From assembly GCA_963794165.1 (NCBI GenBank), contig CAWCCT010000005.1:124001-188000 (forward strand): a stretch of 64,000 nt of DNA. Direction: 5' to 3'. The stretch is from PALSA-350 sp963794165 (GTDB lineage Bacteria > Acidobacteriota > Terriglobia > Terriglobales > Acidobacteriaceae). A program made the translations under genes and the position numbers. Positions 1-8,805 of this stretch are shown one piece after another (within the stretch, counting starts at the first letter, position 1; every line of letters begins with the position of its first letter). The notes under the pieces were generated by a model that saw only the letters and a list, made by a program, of their open reading frames with translations, ran no database searches and was not told the DNA's origin.

Positions 1-101
1 AAGCAGGTGGCATAGAGGGCGCAGGCTCCGTCGGATTCGACCCCAATAACGTCCGGAAGGTTGTGAGCGTTCAAGCACCGCAGGCAGTGGCGGTATCCTG
101 A
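1..101 (+). CDS. 3' end of an unidentified gene (partial)
   Basis: An open frame runs in from the window edge (codons from base 3) and stops at TGA 99-101. The visible 32 residues contain a glycine-rich stretch and FDPNNVRKVV, and end in QAVAVS. There is no stop in this frame and codon use fits the region, but it is too short to name. The downstream methyltransferase begins 24 bases later, so the two could be cotranscribed. Confidence 0.35.
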   Translation, partial: AGGIEGAGSVGFDPNNVRKVVSVQAPQAVAVS

Positions 102-125
102 AGAAGTTAAAGGGCCTGGGTCGAT

Positions 126-761
126 ATGAATTCACAGAGTCATTGGGAAAAAATCTACGCGGAGAAAGCTCCTGAGGCAGTCAGCTGGTATCGACCGCAC
201 CTTGAGAAGTCGCTCAGCCTTATAGAACAGTTCGCTCCGAGGAGGTCAGCGGCGATTATCGATGTGGGCGGCGGCGAGTCCACACTGGTAGACGACCTTC
301 TCGCGCGGGGATACGAGAACGTCACCGTCCTTGATATCTCGCAGGCGGCCATCGATGCGAGTCGAAAGCGGCTAGGCTCGGTTTCCGGGCGCATTTCCTG
401 GCTTGTCGCGGACATCACCGGAGTCGATCTCGATGTCTCCGCTTACGATGTGTGGCATGACCGAGCCGTATTTCATTTTCTTACCGCGGAGAGCGACCGC
501 GTGTCCTACGTGCGTCAAGTGGCGCGAGCGGTTCGACACGGGGGACATGTGATCGTGAGCACTTTCGGTCCCGAGGGCCCAACTAAATGCAGTGGCCTCG
601 ACGTTATCCGTTACGATGCCGATTCTCTGCACAGGGAGTTTGGAGTGCAGTTCCAATTATTGGAGAGCTCGAAGGAGCTCCACCAAACTCCATTCGGAAC
701 AATTCAGCAGTTTCTCTATTGTCATTGCAAAGTGGAAACCCACTCTCTTTGTAGCGATTGA
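126..761 (+). CDS. Class I SAM-dependent methyltransferase
   Basis: The 211-residue protein has the Rossmann-fold methyltransferase core. Motif I is IDVGGGES near residues 45-51, followed by the acidic ribose-binding residue in VLDIS near 69, and DVWHDRAVFHFL near 107-118. It belongs to the small cytosolic methyltransferases related to UbiE and thiopurine methyltransferase types; the substrate cannot be told from sequence. An AAAGGG about 10 bases before the ATG may serve as ribosome-binding site. The last ~8 codons appear to read into an IS481-like remnant lying on the other strand, so the native C-terminus was probably replaced just after the QQFLYCHCK strand. The enzyme core is complete and function is probably kept. 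Confidence 0.8.
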   Translation: MNSQSHWEKIYAEKAPEAVSWYRPHLEKSLSLIEQFAPRRSAAIIDVGGGESTLVDDLLARGYENVTVLDISQAAIDASRKRLGSVSGRISWLVADITGVDLDVSAYDVWHDRAVFHFLTAESDRVSYVRQVARAVRHGGHVIVSTFGPEGPTKCSGLDVIRYDADSLHREFGVQFQLLESSKELHQTPFGTIQQFLYCHCKVETHSLCSD

Positions 762-850
762 TCCATCGATAGCCGGTTGGCCGTGACACTCCGGATGTGC
801 GACAGAGCTCTGAAATAGACATTTCTTTTTTTGTTAGCTCGATAATGATA
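738..850 (-). mobile_element. IS481-type transposase N-terminal remnant
   Basis: On the minus strand this stretch encodes a helix-turn-helix reading ELTKKEMSISELCRTSG followed by VSRPTGYRWINRYKESG. This closely resembles the N-terminal DNA-binding segment of IS481-family transposases (SELC..[FY]GISRKTGYKW..RY). Homology ends abruptly on both sides: no DDE catalytic domain and no terminal repeats are visible. It is a fossil that abuts and supplies the tail codons of the methyltransferase gene. Confidence 0.6.
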
Positions 851-999
851 ATAGAGATTGGAAACGTTGATCCACGCACAAGCACTGTGTTACGGGACAA
901 ATATGAGCAGAGCGATGTACCCGTGAGCAGATCCTGTTCTCGGGCTTCGGTGGTTGAAAAGCTCCGAGCAGCATGAGTGAGATAGACTCCGCCGGGGTC

Positions 1000-1205
1000 C
1001 TTCGACTCCGCGCACAAGTGCTACTTTCACGCGACAAATCTGTGATGCGCTCCGCTCAGGATGACGATTTTGTGGGAGTATTGACGAAAAACCCCACCGC
1101 CGTGGTTCCCTCGGCTGCGCTCGGGACAGGATCTTCTGACTCCGCACACGAGCGCTACATCACGCGATAAATCTGTGCTCCGCTCAAGATGACGATTTTT
1201 GTGGC
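1000..1205. repeat. Two tandem copies of a ~70-bp intergenic repeat
   Basis: A unit beginning CGACTCCGCGCACAAGTGCT and ending CAGGATGACGATTTTGTGG (about 1004-1077) recurs as a diverged direct copy at about 1137-1203, beginning TGACTCCGCACACGAGCGCT. Between them lies CTCGGCTGCGCTCGGGACAG, which resembles the CTCGGCTTCGCTCGGGATGA repeats at 54 kb. The region 762-1240 contains no convincing gene; these repeats are its only structure apart from the transposase stub. Confidence 0.6.
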
Positions 1206-1240
1206 CATCGTCGCGGTTTCATTTCTCCCCTAGAGTGGGG

Positions 1241-3754
1241 CTAGGAGTCGGTTCGCAGGGCTCGGGCCGGATCGATGGAGGCGGCCCTCCGTGCCGGAAT
1301 CAGGCCCGCGAGGGCTGCCGTGAAGACGATGATGGCTATGGCGGCGGCGTAGATGGCCGCGTCTATCGAAGACACATTGAAGAGCTGGCTGCGCAGCGCT
1401 CGTGTGGCGAAGATGGCGACCGGGATCGCAACAATGACAGCAACGCCGGCCAGGGCCAGAACTTCTCGCAGGATGAGGCGAACCACCTCCCACCGCTGCG
1501 CTCCCAGAGCCATCCGTATCCCAATCTCGCGCGTCCTTTGGGCGGTCGAATAGGCCAGGATTCCGTACAGTCCAATGCCCGCGAGGATGGTGGCTAGCAC
1601 GCCGAAGGTTGAGGCCAGCAGAGCGATGGTGCGCTCATTCGCGATGGTGTCGTCGATCTGGGTGCTCAAGGTGGTGAGGTCGTGCACAATGAGCTTGCGG
1701 TCGATGTTGGCTATGGCCGCGCGGATGCTGCCCGCTGCCGCATCTGGCGGTTGCCAGGTACGTATATAGAAGTGGAGAGGCTCCGGTTTCTCGCCCTGAA
1801 CGAAGGGGAGATACGCGGTGGGCATGGCAGGGTCGCGCACGGTCGTGTGTTGCGCATCGCGCACCACGCCCACGATCATTGCGTCCGTCTGCGGCCGTTG
1901 GGGACGGCTGACATGATGGCCGAGCGCGTTTTGCGGGCTGCTAAAGTAGTGCCGCGCGAAAGTCTCATTTACGATCAGGACTCTGGTTGCCGTGGCGCTG
2001 TCGGCGGGAGAAAAGTAGCGTCCGGCAACCAGGGGGATACCAAGCGTCTGCAAATAATTGTCACTGATCCAGGGAAGCTCAACATTCAAGTCTCCGTCTG
2101 GCTTGGCCGTATAACCGGCAACCGTTACATCGCCAGTGACGTTATCGTCCTCGAGCTCGGCATCGTTGGTAGCCCCCGCGCCACGCACGCCCGGCAAAGC
2201 GGCCAGCGCCTCCAGTGCGCGCTGTTCAACCGGCACGATTTGATTAGATGGGTAGCCGGCATGTTCCGGAGCCAGCCCGAAAGTGAGGATATGATCAGTG
2301 GCGAAGCCGGGATTGACGTTGCGCAGATTCTGGATGGTGCGCACGAACACTCCTGCGCCCACGATCAGCAAGAGACTAAAGCCGATCTGCAATGCTACGC
2401 AGGTGCGGCGGAACCGCAGGGCTTCCCCGGAGCCGGTACCGGCCTGCTGTTTGAGAGCTTCGACGAGACGCGGATTCCAGAACTGCAAAGCGGGCGCCAG
2501 GCTAAAGAGCAAGCTGGCGGTGAGGGCGGCGACCACAGTGAAGAGCAGAACGCGCCAGTCCAAAGTTGCGGAGAAGGCGGAGTCTTGATTACGCCCAGCC
2601 ATCCAGGCGATGAGCGCTTTTAAGGTTTGGGGCGCGAGGAAGAGTCCAAGCATAGCACTCGCGATGCCAAGCAGCAGGCCCTCTGCCAGAAGCTGGCGCA
2701 AGATCTGCCACTTGGTTGCGCCCAACGCAAAGCGCATGGAGAATTCGCGCACCCGGCCGGCGGCCCGCACCAACAGCAGGCCGGCAACATTCACCACTGC
2801 CATCGCCATCACCAGGAGCACCATGGCCATCATGATCAGCAACGGCGTGCGCATCTCGCCGCGATAGGGAGAGAAGCCGTTGGCACCGGCGTCCAGATTC
2901 AGATGAGAGCGGGAGACGAACTTTTCTCGCGCCTGGGCCGACTGATCGCGCTGGAGAGCGAATTCCTTGCTGCGGAGCGAGTCCCACAACGAGCTCAGGC
3001 TGGCGGACGCGTGAGGCAAGGTTTCGTTTGTGCGCAGGCGGCCAACGATGTTCAGCCAATACGCGCGGTGGTCATTCAGGTAGCTCCACTCCGGCTCAAT
3101 AACCTGCTGCATGGTGATAGGCACGTAGAGATCGGGGCGGCGCCCCCAAACCATACTGTGGAAGCCCGGCGCCGCGACTCCGGTGATGGTGAACGGGTAA
3201 CCGTTGACAAGCAGCGTCTTGCCGGCGACAGGCGCTTGCGCGAGATGGGTTCGCCAGAAATCGTAGGAGAGAACAGCGACCGGGTTTGCATTTGGAGCCG
3301 TTTCGTCACCCGGAAGCAGGAGCCGGCCCACAGCAGCCTGCACGCCGAGCGTCGGGAAGTAGTTGCCACTCACCATCTCAACGTCGACCTGCTGCGCCTG
3401 GTTGTTCCAGGAAACGCCGGCAGGAGCCGTCGCAGCAGCGATGAGTCCACTGAAGACTTTGTTGTTGTCGCGCAAGTCCCGGTACATGGGGTAAGAGAAG
3501 TAATGGTTGTGGCCGGGAGTGTCTCCGCCTTCCGAATGAGTGTGTCCATCAGCGCTGCCGGCGAAGCTGAGGACGACGAGCCGGCTCGGATCGATTACCG
3601 GAAGAGCGCGCAGCAATGCCTGGTTGAGCAGGGTGAAGATGGCCGTATTGGCGCCAATGGCAAGAGCGAGGGTGACGACAGCAGTGATGGCAAAGCCAGG
3701 CGAACGGAGGATTTGACGCAGGGCAAAACGAAGATCACTTAGAAGTCTGGCCAT
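1241..3754 (-). CDS. ADOP-family ABC permease (MacB/FtsX type), short form
   Basis: The 837-residue inner-membrane protein has the tandem architecture of acidobacterial orphan permeases. A first TM helix (GFAITAVVTLALAIGANTAIF, near 20-40) is followed by a periplasmic MacB_PCD domain and FtsX block 1 with three TM helices (VLLVMAMAVVNVAGLLLVRAAG near 315-340). A second PCD domain and second FtsX block follow, ending in IPARRAASIDPARALR. There is no ATPase domain, so a separate ATPase is needed. Unlike the neighbour at 4323 it lacks the N-terminal cytoplasmic ADOP helix region and starts directly with LLSDLRFALRQILRSPGF. It is divergent from the PadR gene. AGAAGGAAAA a few bases upstream of the ATG is a plausible ribosome-binding site. 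Family knowledge suggests export or envelope stress functions; the substrate is unknown. Confidence 0.88.
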   Translation of the reverse strand: MARLLSDLRFALRQILRSPGFAITAVVTLALAIGANTAIFTLLNQALLRALPVIDPSRLVVLSFAGSADGHTHSEGGDTPGHNHYFSYPMYRDLRDNNKVFSGLIAAATAPAGVSWNNQAQQVDVEMVSGNYFPTLGVQAAVGRLLLPGDETAPNANPVAVLSYDFWRTHLAQAPVAGKTLLVNGYPFTITGVAAPGFHSMVWGRRPDLYVPITMQQVIEPEWSYLNDHRAYWLNIVGRLRTNETLPHASASLSSLWDSLRSKEFALQRDQSAQAREKFVSRSHLNLDAGANGFSPYRGEMRTPLLIMMAMVLLVMAMAVVNVAGLLLVRAAGRVREFSMRFALGATKWQILRQLLAEGLLLGIASAMLGLFLAPQTLKALIAWMAGRNQDSAFSATLDWRVLLFTVVAALTASLLFSLAPALQFWNPRLVEALKQQAGTGSGEALRFRRTCVALQIGFSLLLIVGAGVFVRTIQNLRNVNPGFATDHILTFGLAPEHAGYPSNQIVPVEQRALEALAALPGVRGAGATNDAELEDDNVTGDVTVAGYTAKPDGDLNVELPWISDNYLQTLGIPLVAGRYFSPADSATATRVLIVNETFARHYFSSPQNALGHHVSRPQRPQTDAMIVGVVRDAQHTTVRDPAMPTAYLPFVQGEKPEPLHFYIRTWQPPDAAAGSIRAAIANIDRKLIVHDLTTLSTQIDDTIANERTIALLASTFGVLATILAGIGLYGILAYSTAQRTREIGIRMALGAQRWEVVRLILREVLALAGVAVIVAIPVAIFATRALRSQLFNVSSIDAAIYAAAIAIIVFTAALAGLIPARRAASIDPARALRTDS

Positions 3755-3937
3755 CTATTTTCCTTCTCCAGGTTTACACAGGAGCACGCGCAGTTCCAAT
3801 CCATTGACAATTAAATTGCTAACTCTGTTGGGCAATCACGCGCGAGGCATGTCCACATCTGCGCATCGATGTTCGGATTCGGACAGTTTGCCCATGCCTA
3901 ACATCAACCAAAAACCCGGGCAACCAAATTGCTAGTG

Positions 3938-3970
3938 TTGACTATCTACAATACTGTGGTGTAGATAGTC
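3938..3970 (+). promoter_or_regulatory. PadR operator candidate overlapping a leaderless promoter
   Basis: GACTATCTACA (3940-3950) and TGTAGATAGTC (3960-3970) form a perfect 11-bp inverted repeat with a 9-base spacer. TTGACT (3938-3943) matches a -35 box and TAGATA (3962-3967) is a weak -10 at 18 bases. Each box lies within one palindrome arm. Transcription would start at about the ATG (3976), leaving no room for a ribosome-binding site, so the padR message is probably leaderless. The position suggests autorepression by the PadR protein encoded immediately downstream. Confidence 0.7.
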
Positions 3971-3975
3971 ATAGT

Positions 3976-4305
3976 ATGGGAAAACCAAGCGATCTGGTAC
4001 AAGGCACTCTCGATTTGCTCATACTCAAAACCATCTCACTTGAGCCGCAACATGGGTGGGCGATTGCTAAGCGTATCCAGCAGATCTCGAATGAGGTGTT
4101 GCAAGTGCAGCAGGGCTCGCTGTATCCGGCACTCCACCGGTTAGAGCAGCAAGGGTGGATACGCGCCAAATGGGCAGAGACCGACAGTGGGCGGCAAGCC
4201 AAGTTTTATTCGCTTACCGCCGCCGGCAGAGCTCAGCTGGAACGGGAAAAAGAAAGCTGGAGCCGGCTGTCAAGCGCGATCAACCTGGTGGTTGAGGGAG
4301 CCTAA
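3976..4305 (+). CDS. PadR-family transcriptional regulator
   Basis: The 109-residue winged-helix protein has the standard PadR N-terminal fold: KPSDLVQGTLDLLILKTI at the start, then HGWAIAKRIQQIS, the recognition region VLQVQQGSLYPALHRLEQQG (about 45-64) and the wing SGRQAKFYSLTAAGRAQL. The short form ends soon after the wing, as in other acidobacterial PadR proteins coupled to ADOP permeases. It starts at the ATG right after a perfect palindrome that is probably its own operator. It lies 17 bases ahead of the 4323 permease, with which it should be cotranscribed and which it likely represses. The effector ligand is unknown. Confidence 0.93.
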   Translation: MGKPSDLVQGTLDLLILKTISLEPQHGWAIAKRIQQISNEVLQVQQGSLYPALHRLEQQGWIRAKWAETDSGRQAKFYSLTAAGRAQLEREKESWSRLSSAINLVVEGA

Positions 4306-4322
4306 AAAAAGAGGAGGCACCA

Positions 4323-6986
4323 ATGCGCTGGTTGGAACGATTCCGTATGGCCATGTTGATGTTGTTTCAGCGGGAGACTCAAACTGCGCGGCTTAACGAC
4401 GAACTCGCGTTCCACCTGGAGCAGCAGATTAAGGAGAACATCGCTCGTGGGCTGGCGCCAGAGGAAGCCCGCTACGCGGCGCTGCGTGCGTTCGGCAATC
4501 CTACCGTGCTGGGCGATGAAGCGCGTTCCAGTTGGAGTTGGAATTGGCTGGAGAAGATGCTGCGCGGTCTGCGATATGGTGCGCGCACACTCACCCGTTC
4601 GCCAGGTTTTTCGGGCACCGCTATTCTGGTTATGGCGTTGGGTATTGGCGCCACCACTTCACTGTTCACCATCGTGCGCGCGGTGCTGCTCAAGCCGCTG
4701 CCTTTCCGCGATCCAGACAAGCTGGTGATGGTCTACGAGCACTTTCGCGCGTCCACCGAGTCCAGCCCGTTCAATCCGGTGGCGGCCGGGGACTTCTACG
4801 ATTGGCGTGAGCAGACGCATGGCTTCGCCGATATGGCCGCCCGGAACACCACCGGTTTTGATCTGACCGGCGAGCATGCAGAGCTACCAGAAGCGGTTCA
4901 TGCGGCAGGAGGCAGCTGGAACCTGTTCTCCGTCCTTGGCGTACAACCAGCCCTGGGCCGCACCTTTACTACAGAGGAGGACCAGCCTGGAGCCAACCAC
5001 GTTGTCATGCTCACGTGGAGCCTGTTTCAAAGGCGATTTTCCGCGGACCCGTCCATCCTGGGCAAAGATATACGGCTCGACGGTGTTGCCTACCAGGTGG
5101 TCGGTGTATTGCCTCGTTGGTTCACCTACCCTGAGCCCGAGGTGCAGCTCTGGGTGCCCTATGCTTCGACCTTTACACCCCAGACAATCGGCGTGCATGA
5201 CGATCATGGGAGTTATGTCATTGCCCGCCTCAAGCCCGGAGTCAGCGCGGATGCAGCCACGCGGGAAGTGAGCGCGCTCCAGTACCGGATCCATCTGGCA
5301 AACGCGTCGAAGCCGGTCGCGGAGGATGCCTCGTGGCGGCCGATGATTGCGGATGTGGTGAGGGACGTGAAGACGCCGCTTATTGTGCTGCTCTGTGCGG
5401 TTGGATGTATGCTGCTGATCGCCTGCCTGAATGTCTCTAATCTGCTAGTGGCGCGTGCCGCCGGGCGCCGCAAAGAACTTGCAGTACGCGGCGCGCTGGG
5501 TGGGAGCCGGTTCACTCTGATCGCGGAACAAATGACAGAGAGCCTGCTCATCTGCATTGCCGGAGGTTCCCTCGGGCTGCTGCTCTCCTTCCTGGTAACC
5601 AACTGGCTCGCCAGCCATTGGAAAGATCTTCCCCGAGCGGACGCGATTCATCTGGATGCGACGGTTCTCGGCTTCTCGATCGGGCTCATATTTCTGACTA
5701 CTTTGCTCGCCGGGCTGCTCCCCGCACTCTCTTCCACTGGCGCTGGTGTCTTGGCGGCTTTGCAGGAATCATCCCGGTCTGTTGGCGGCAGCTTATCCCG
5801 TGCAACGCTTCGTAAAACTCTGCTTACTGGGGAAATCGCACTCACCGTCATTTTGCTGGTTTCCGCCGGATTGCTCTTCAAGAGCTTTCTGCGCTTGCGA
5901 ACCACCAACCTGGGCTGCGCCACCGATCACGTGCTGACCATGAAGTACAGCTTGCCGCCGAAACAGTACGACACAGCCGCGAAAATCATTGCCTTCCATG
6001 AGTCCTTGTTGGAACGGGTACGCCGTCTGCCCGGAGTCCGTGCCGCTGGGCTCGTATCTACCCCACCGGGCGGGGGATGGGGCGGTGATAATGAGTTCAC
6101 CATCCCCGAGCGCCCCTCAACACACTTCCAACTGGAGCAGGGCGCGCTTCACCGTACTGTGGATCCCGGCTATTTCAGTGCGCTCGAAATCCCTTTGCTC
6201 AGGGGCCGCTTCTTCACTGACCAGGAGCGCCTCACTCGAGATCACGTTGTCATCGTGAGCAAGAAATTTGCCGACCAGTTCTTCCCGGGCGAGAACCCGA
6301 TAGGCAAGCAGATAAACACTGCCTGGAACGTGAACCCCGAGAACTACGAGATCGTCGGCGTGGTGGGTGACACTCTTCATTTTGTCACCCAACCCATTAA
6401 GGCGACCATGTACTTTCCGGTCCTCTCGGGTATTCCGGACCAAACCAGCGAGCAGACCATTGTGGCTCGCTCGTCGGGCGATCCGCTCGCCCTCTCGATT
6501 CCCATTCAACGGCAGATTGCTGCGCTCGATCCTGAGCTAGCCGTCTACGACGTCTTGACTATGGACCAGATTCTGAGTAAATCGACAACCAACCAGAGCT
6601 TTAGCGCCACCCTGGTACTCGGGTTTGCTGTGCTGTCTCTGCTGCTCGCTGCGATTGGACTTTATGGAGTGCTGTCGTATCTCGTTTCCCAACGCATCAT
6701 GGAGATTGGTATTCGCATCGCGATGGGGGCGCAAAGAGCTGAGGTACTGCGGTTGGTGCTGTTTGACGGGCTCCGCCCCGTATTGTTTGGGTTGGTTATC
6801 GGCCTTGCCGGTGGTGCGACGGCAGCCATGTTCATACGTTCCATCTTGTATGGGACCAGCCCGCTCGACCCTCTCGTGCTGTTGACGATGGTTTGCTGTC
6901 TTCTGCTCACCGCGATGGTCGCCTGCGCGTTGCCGGCCATTCGCGCATCGAGGATTGAGCCTATGCAGGCACTCAGAACTGAGTAA
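4323..6986 (+). CDS. ADOP-family ABC permease, full-length form
   Basis: The 887-residue permease begins with the cytoplasmic ADOP N-terminal region: ELAFHLEQQIKENIARGL near 27-44 and EEARYAALRAFGNPTVLGDE near 46-65. Then come TM1 (residues ~98-118), a MacB_PCD periplasmic domain, FtsX block 1 (TM near LIACLNVSNLLVARAAG), a second TM at ~505-525 and periplasmic domain, and FtsX block 2 ending in IRASRIEPMQALR. AGAGGAGG six bases before the ATG is a strong ribosome-binding site. It is second in the PadR - permease - serine hydrolase operon. It has no ATPase domain and none is encoded in this operon. The function is inferred to be export or envelope remodelling; the substrate is not evident. 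Confidence 0.92.
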   Translation: MRWLERFRMAMLMLFQRETQTARLNDELAFHLEQQIKENIARGLAPEEARYAALRAFGNPTVLGDEARSSWSWNWLEKMLRGLRYGARTLTRSPGFSGTAILVMALGIGATTSLFTIVRAVLLKPLPFRDPDKLVMVYEHFRASTESSPFNPVAAGDFYDWREQTHGFADMAARNTTGFDLTGEHAELPEAVHAAGGSWNLFSVLGVQPALGRTFTTEEDQPGANHVVMLTWSLFQRRFSADPSILGKDIRLDGVAYQVVGVLPRWFTYPEPEVQLWVPYASTFTPQTIGVHDDHGSYVIARLKPGVSADAATREVSALQYRIHLANASKPVAEDASWRPMIADVVRDVKTPLIVLLCAVGCMLLIACLNVSNLLVARAAGRRKELAVRGALGGSRFTLIAEQMTESLLICIAGGSLGLLLSFLVTNWLASHWKDLPRADAIHLDATVLGFSIGLIFLTTLLAGLLPALSSTGAGVLAALQESSRSVGGSLSRATLRKTLLTGEIALTVILLVSAGLLFKSFLRLRTTNLGCATDHVLTMKYSLPPKQYDTAAKIIAFHESLLERVRRLPGVRAAGLVSTPPGGGWGGDNEFTIPERPSTHFQLEQGALHRTVDPGYFSALEIPLLRGRFFTDQERLTRDHVVIVSKKFADQFFPGENPIGKQINTAWNVNPENYEIVGVVGDTLHFVTQPIKATMYFPVLSGIPDQTSEQTIVARSSGDPLALSIPIQRQIAALDPELAVYDVLTMDQILSKSTTNQSFSATLVLGFAVLSLLLAAIGLYGVLSYLVSQRIMEIGIRIAMGAQRAEVLRLVLFDGLRPVLFGLVIGLAGGATAAMFIRSILYGTSPLDPLVLLTMVCCLLLTAMVACALPAIRASRIEPMQALRTE

Positions 6987-7003
6987 CGGCGTAAAGTGCA
7001 CAG

Positions 7004-8524
7004 ATGAATTATTTGTCAACCCGCCGCGAGGTCTTACGCGGATTGCTATCCGCATCGATCGTAGGGGTTCTACCTGCGTCAAAAAACCAGGTTTACGGAT
7101 CGGTGCGTGAGCGGCAGGACTTTGGGCCGGTGCGGGACCGTATCCTGCAAGCGATTGCGAAGGGCAGCGCTACCGGAGTCGCCGTTGCGGTGGCATACGG
7201 TGGACGCATTGTTTGGGAAGAAGGCTTTGGATGGGCCAATCGCGAGACGGGCGTGAAAGTAACGCCGCGTACTCCTTTCAGCCTGGCGTCCATCACCAAA
7301 TCGTTCACGGCCACCACGGTTATGACACTGGTTGCGGAGGGGAAAGTCTCTCTGGACGAGCCCGCAAACAAACACCTTTCGAAAAGTAAGATCGAGGGCG
7401 CTAACGGGAACGCTGATGGAGCAACCGTACAGCGATTGGGAGCGCATGCCAGCGGATTGCCGACGATGTTTGAAACTTACTTTGGGAACCAACGGGCTCA
7501 GAGTCCGAATGCGCTGCTGGGGGATTATGGAAGGCTCGCGTATCCGCCCGGTAGTTGTTACGAATACAGCAACCTCGGTTTTGCTGCCTTAGGCGAGATC
7601 GCATCAAACTTGACGGGCACGGACTTCGGAACTCTCATGACGCAGAGAGTTCTCTCACCACTCGGACTTCACGACAGTTTTTTCGACACCAACCTCGCAC
7701 GGCTGCCAACAGGTGCCGTGCGTTACGATACCTCGGGAAATCCTATTCCCTATTACACAACGTCAACTCCAGCATCAGGAGAGCTTTACTCGAGCGCGCA
7801 CGACCTCGCGCGGTTTGCGATGTTTAACATGAAAAATCCTGGAGATGAGCGAGCGCGGATTCTGGATGACCGATGGATCGACGAACTCCACAAACCAGTG
7901 TTTGTCGGTCGATCTGGCGTCGCGACCACCTTCGGCTGGTTTTTAGCGCATTTAAAGTCAGGCGTTCCAGTCATTTTGAAGAACGGTGGGCAACAGGGTG
8001 TCGCGACAGTTTTGTATATGATCCCCTCGGAAAACCTCGCATGCCTGGTCCTAACGAACCGATCCGACGCAAGAGAACTGGCGCATAGCGTCTGCGACCA
8101 GATACTCGCCAGTTACCTGCCGGAGTGGATTCCACCGGAGGAGAATGCAGACCTTCCGCCCTCTCCGTTCGTAGTGACGCGCGAATTCGGCGGTCGATGG
8201 GCAGGGATGCTCACGGATGGTGGTGCGAATATGCGGGTGAAGCTGGAGATTGAATCCAGTGATTCCGCCGCACTTGCGCTCGATGGGAAGCCTGCGGAGA
8301 AGATTACCGAGTTGCAGGCGGAAGGAATCGCCTTTACAGGGACGTCGACAGGATTGATCGAATCGGCTGATGCCATTCGCAATCAGGCCAGGACGTTGAA
8401 GATCAAGTTGATCCCGCACGAGGGCAAGCTCGTGGGCAGGGTGATCGCTGAAGATGGTAAGCCTGGCTCAATGCCATCGGTCATGCTGCCCTACGTGCTC
8501 ACCTTGAACCGGGTATCCGGTTAG
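7004..8524 (+). CDS. Tat-exported serine hydrolase of the beta-lactamase / class C PBP family
   Basis: The 506-residue protein opens with STRREVLRGLLSASIVG, a twin-arginine signal. The beta-lactamase domain has the nucleophile motif SxxK in LASITKSFTAT (near 94-104) and the YxN motif in CYEYSNLGFAALGE (near 183-196). The third motif may be the HLKSG or KNGGQQGVATV region. A C-terminal ~120-residue beta-rich domain follows, as in esterase or D-aminopeptidase-like relatives. It lies 17 bases after the 4323 permease and so is probably under PadR control. The likely reaction is hydrolysis of a peptide or ester bond in the periplasm, on a peptidoglycan-like or small-molecule substrate. True beta-lactam resistance cannot be claimed. 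Confidence 0.87.
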   Translation: MNYLSTRREVLRGLLSASIVGVLPASKNQVYGSVRERQDFGPVRDRILQAIAKGSATGVAVAVAYGGRIVWEEGFGWANRETGVKVTPRTPFSLASITKSFTATTVMTLVAEGKVSLDEPANKHLSKSKIEGANGNADGATVQRLGAHASGLPTMFETYFGNQRAQSPNALLGDYGRLAYPPGSCYEYSNLGFAALGEIASNLTGTDFGTLMTQRVLSPLGLHDSFFDTNLARLPTGAVRYDTSGNPIPYYTTSTPASGELYSSAHDLARFAMFNMKNPGDERARILDDRWIDELHKPVFVGRSGVATTFGWFLAHLKSGVPVILKNGGQQGVATVLYMIPSENLACLVLTNRSDARELAHSVCDQILASYLPEWIPPEENADLPPSPFVVTREFGGRWAGMLTDGGANMRVKLEIESSDSAALALDGKPAEKITELQAEGIAFTGTSTGLIESADAIRNQARTLKIKLIPHEGKLVGRVIAEDGKPGSMPSVMLPYVLTLNRVSG

Positions 8525-8573
8525 GGTGCGCTCGATCTCTATGGATTGACTTCCCAGCCCTGCCGAGTCCATG

Positions 8574-8801
8574 TGAGAGCCTCCTGGATAAGCTGATGGG
8601 TGCCCCAGGTCTCGCTTTTGAGACCTGGGATCCTTCACGCAAAGGCCGGAAGACCAAATTGGAGAACTCTAACTTCGAGAAAGCCTCAGGTACAGATGCC
8701 ACGATCGAATTCTCACGCACACTCTTAAGCATTTGCGTGGAGGATCCCAGGTCTCAAAAGCGAGACCTGGGGCACCCATCAGCTTACCCAGGAAATTCTC
8801 A
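8574..8801. repeat. Dispersed element with ~70-bp terminal inverted repeats, copy A
   Basis: The left end (TGAGAGCCTCCTGGATAAGC onward) and the reverse complement of the right end (TGAGAATTTCCTGGGTAAGC onward) match over about 70 bases. Each arm holds an internal hairpin with CCCAGGTCTC / GAGACCTGGG stems (8604-8629 on the left). A ~75-base core (AATTGGAGAACTCTAACTTC and onward) separates the arms. The arrangement recurs at 13567-13820. There is no ORF, so it is a MITE- or REP-like element. It fills the gap between the serine hydrolase and the convergent permease. Confidence 0.8.
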
Positions 8802-8805
8802 GTGC

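Noticed and set aside
762..1240. Small minus-strand frames in the first intergenic region as real genes
   Set aside because: Apart from the IS481-like stub they read through dispersed repeats and have no domain.
1682..3742. Long plus-strand open frames inside the 1241-3754 permease gene
   Set aside because: They mirror the permease codons, have skewed His/Gln/Arg composition and no ribosome-binding site or domain.
7004..8524. True beta-lactamase resistance gene
   Set aside because: SxxK and YxN motifs fit the broad serine hydrolase family; length, Tat signal and extra C-terminal domain argue for an esterase or peptidase-like role.
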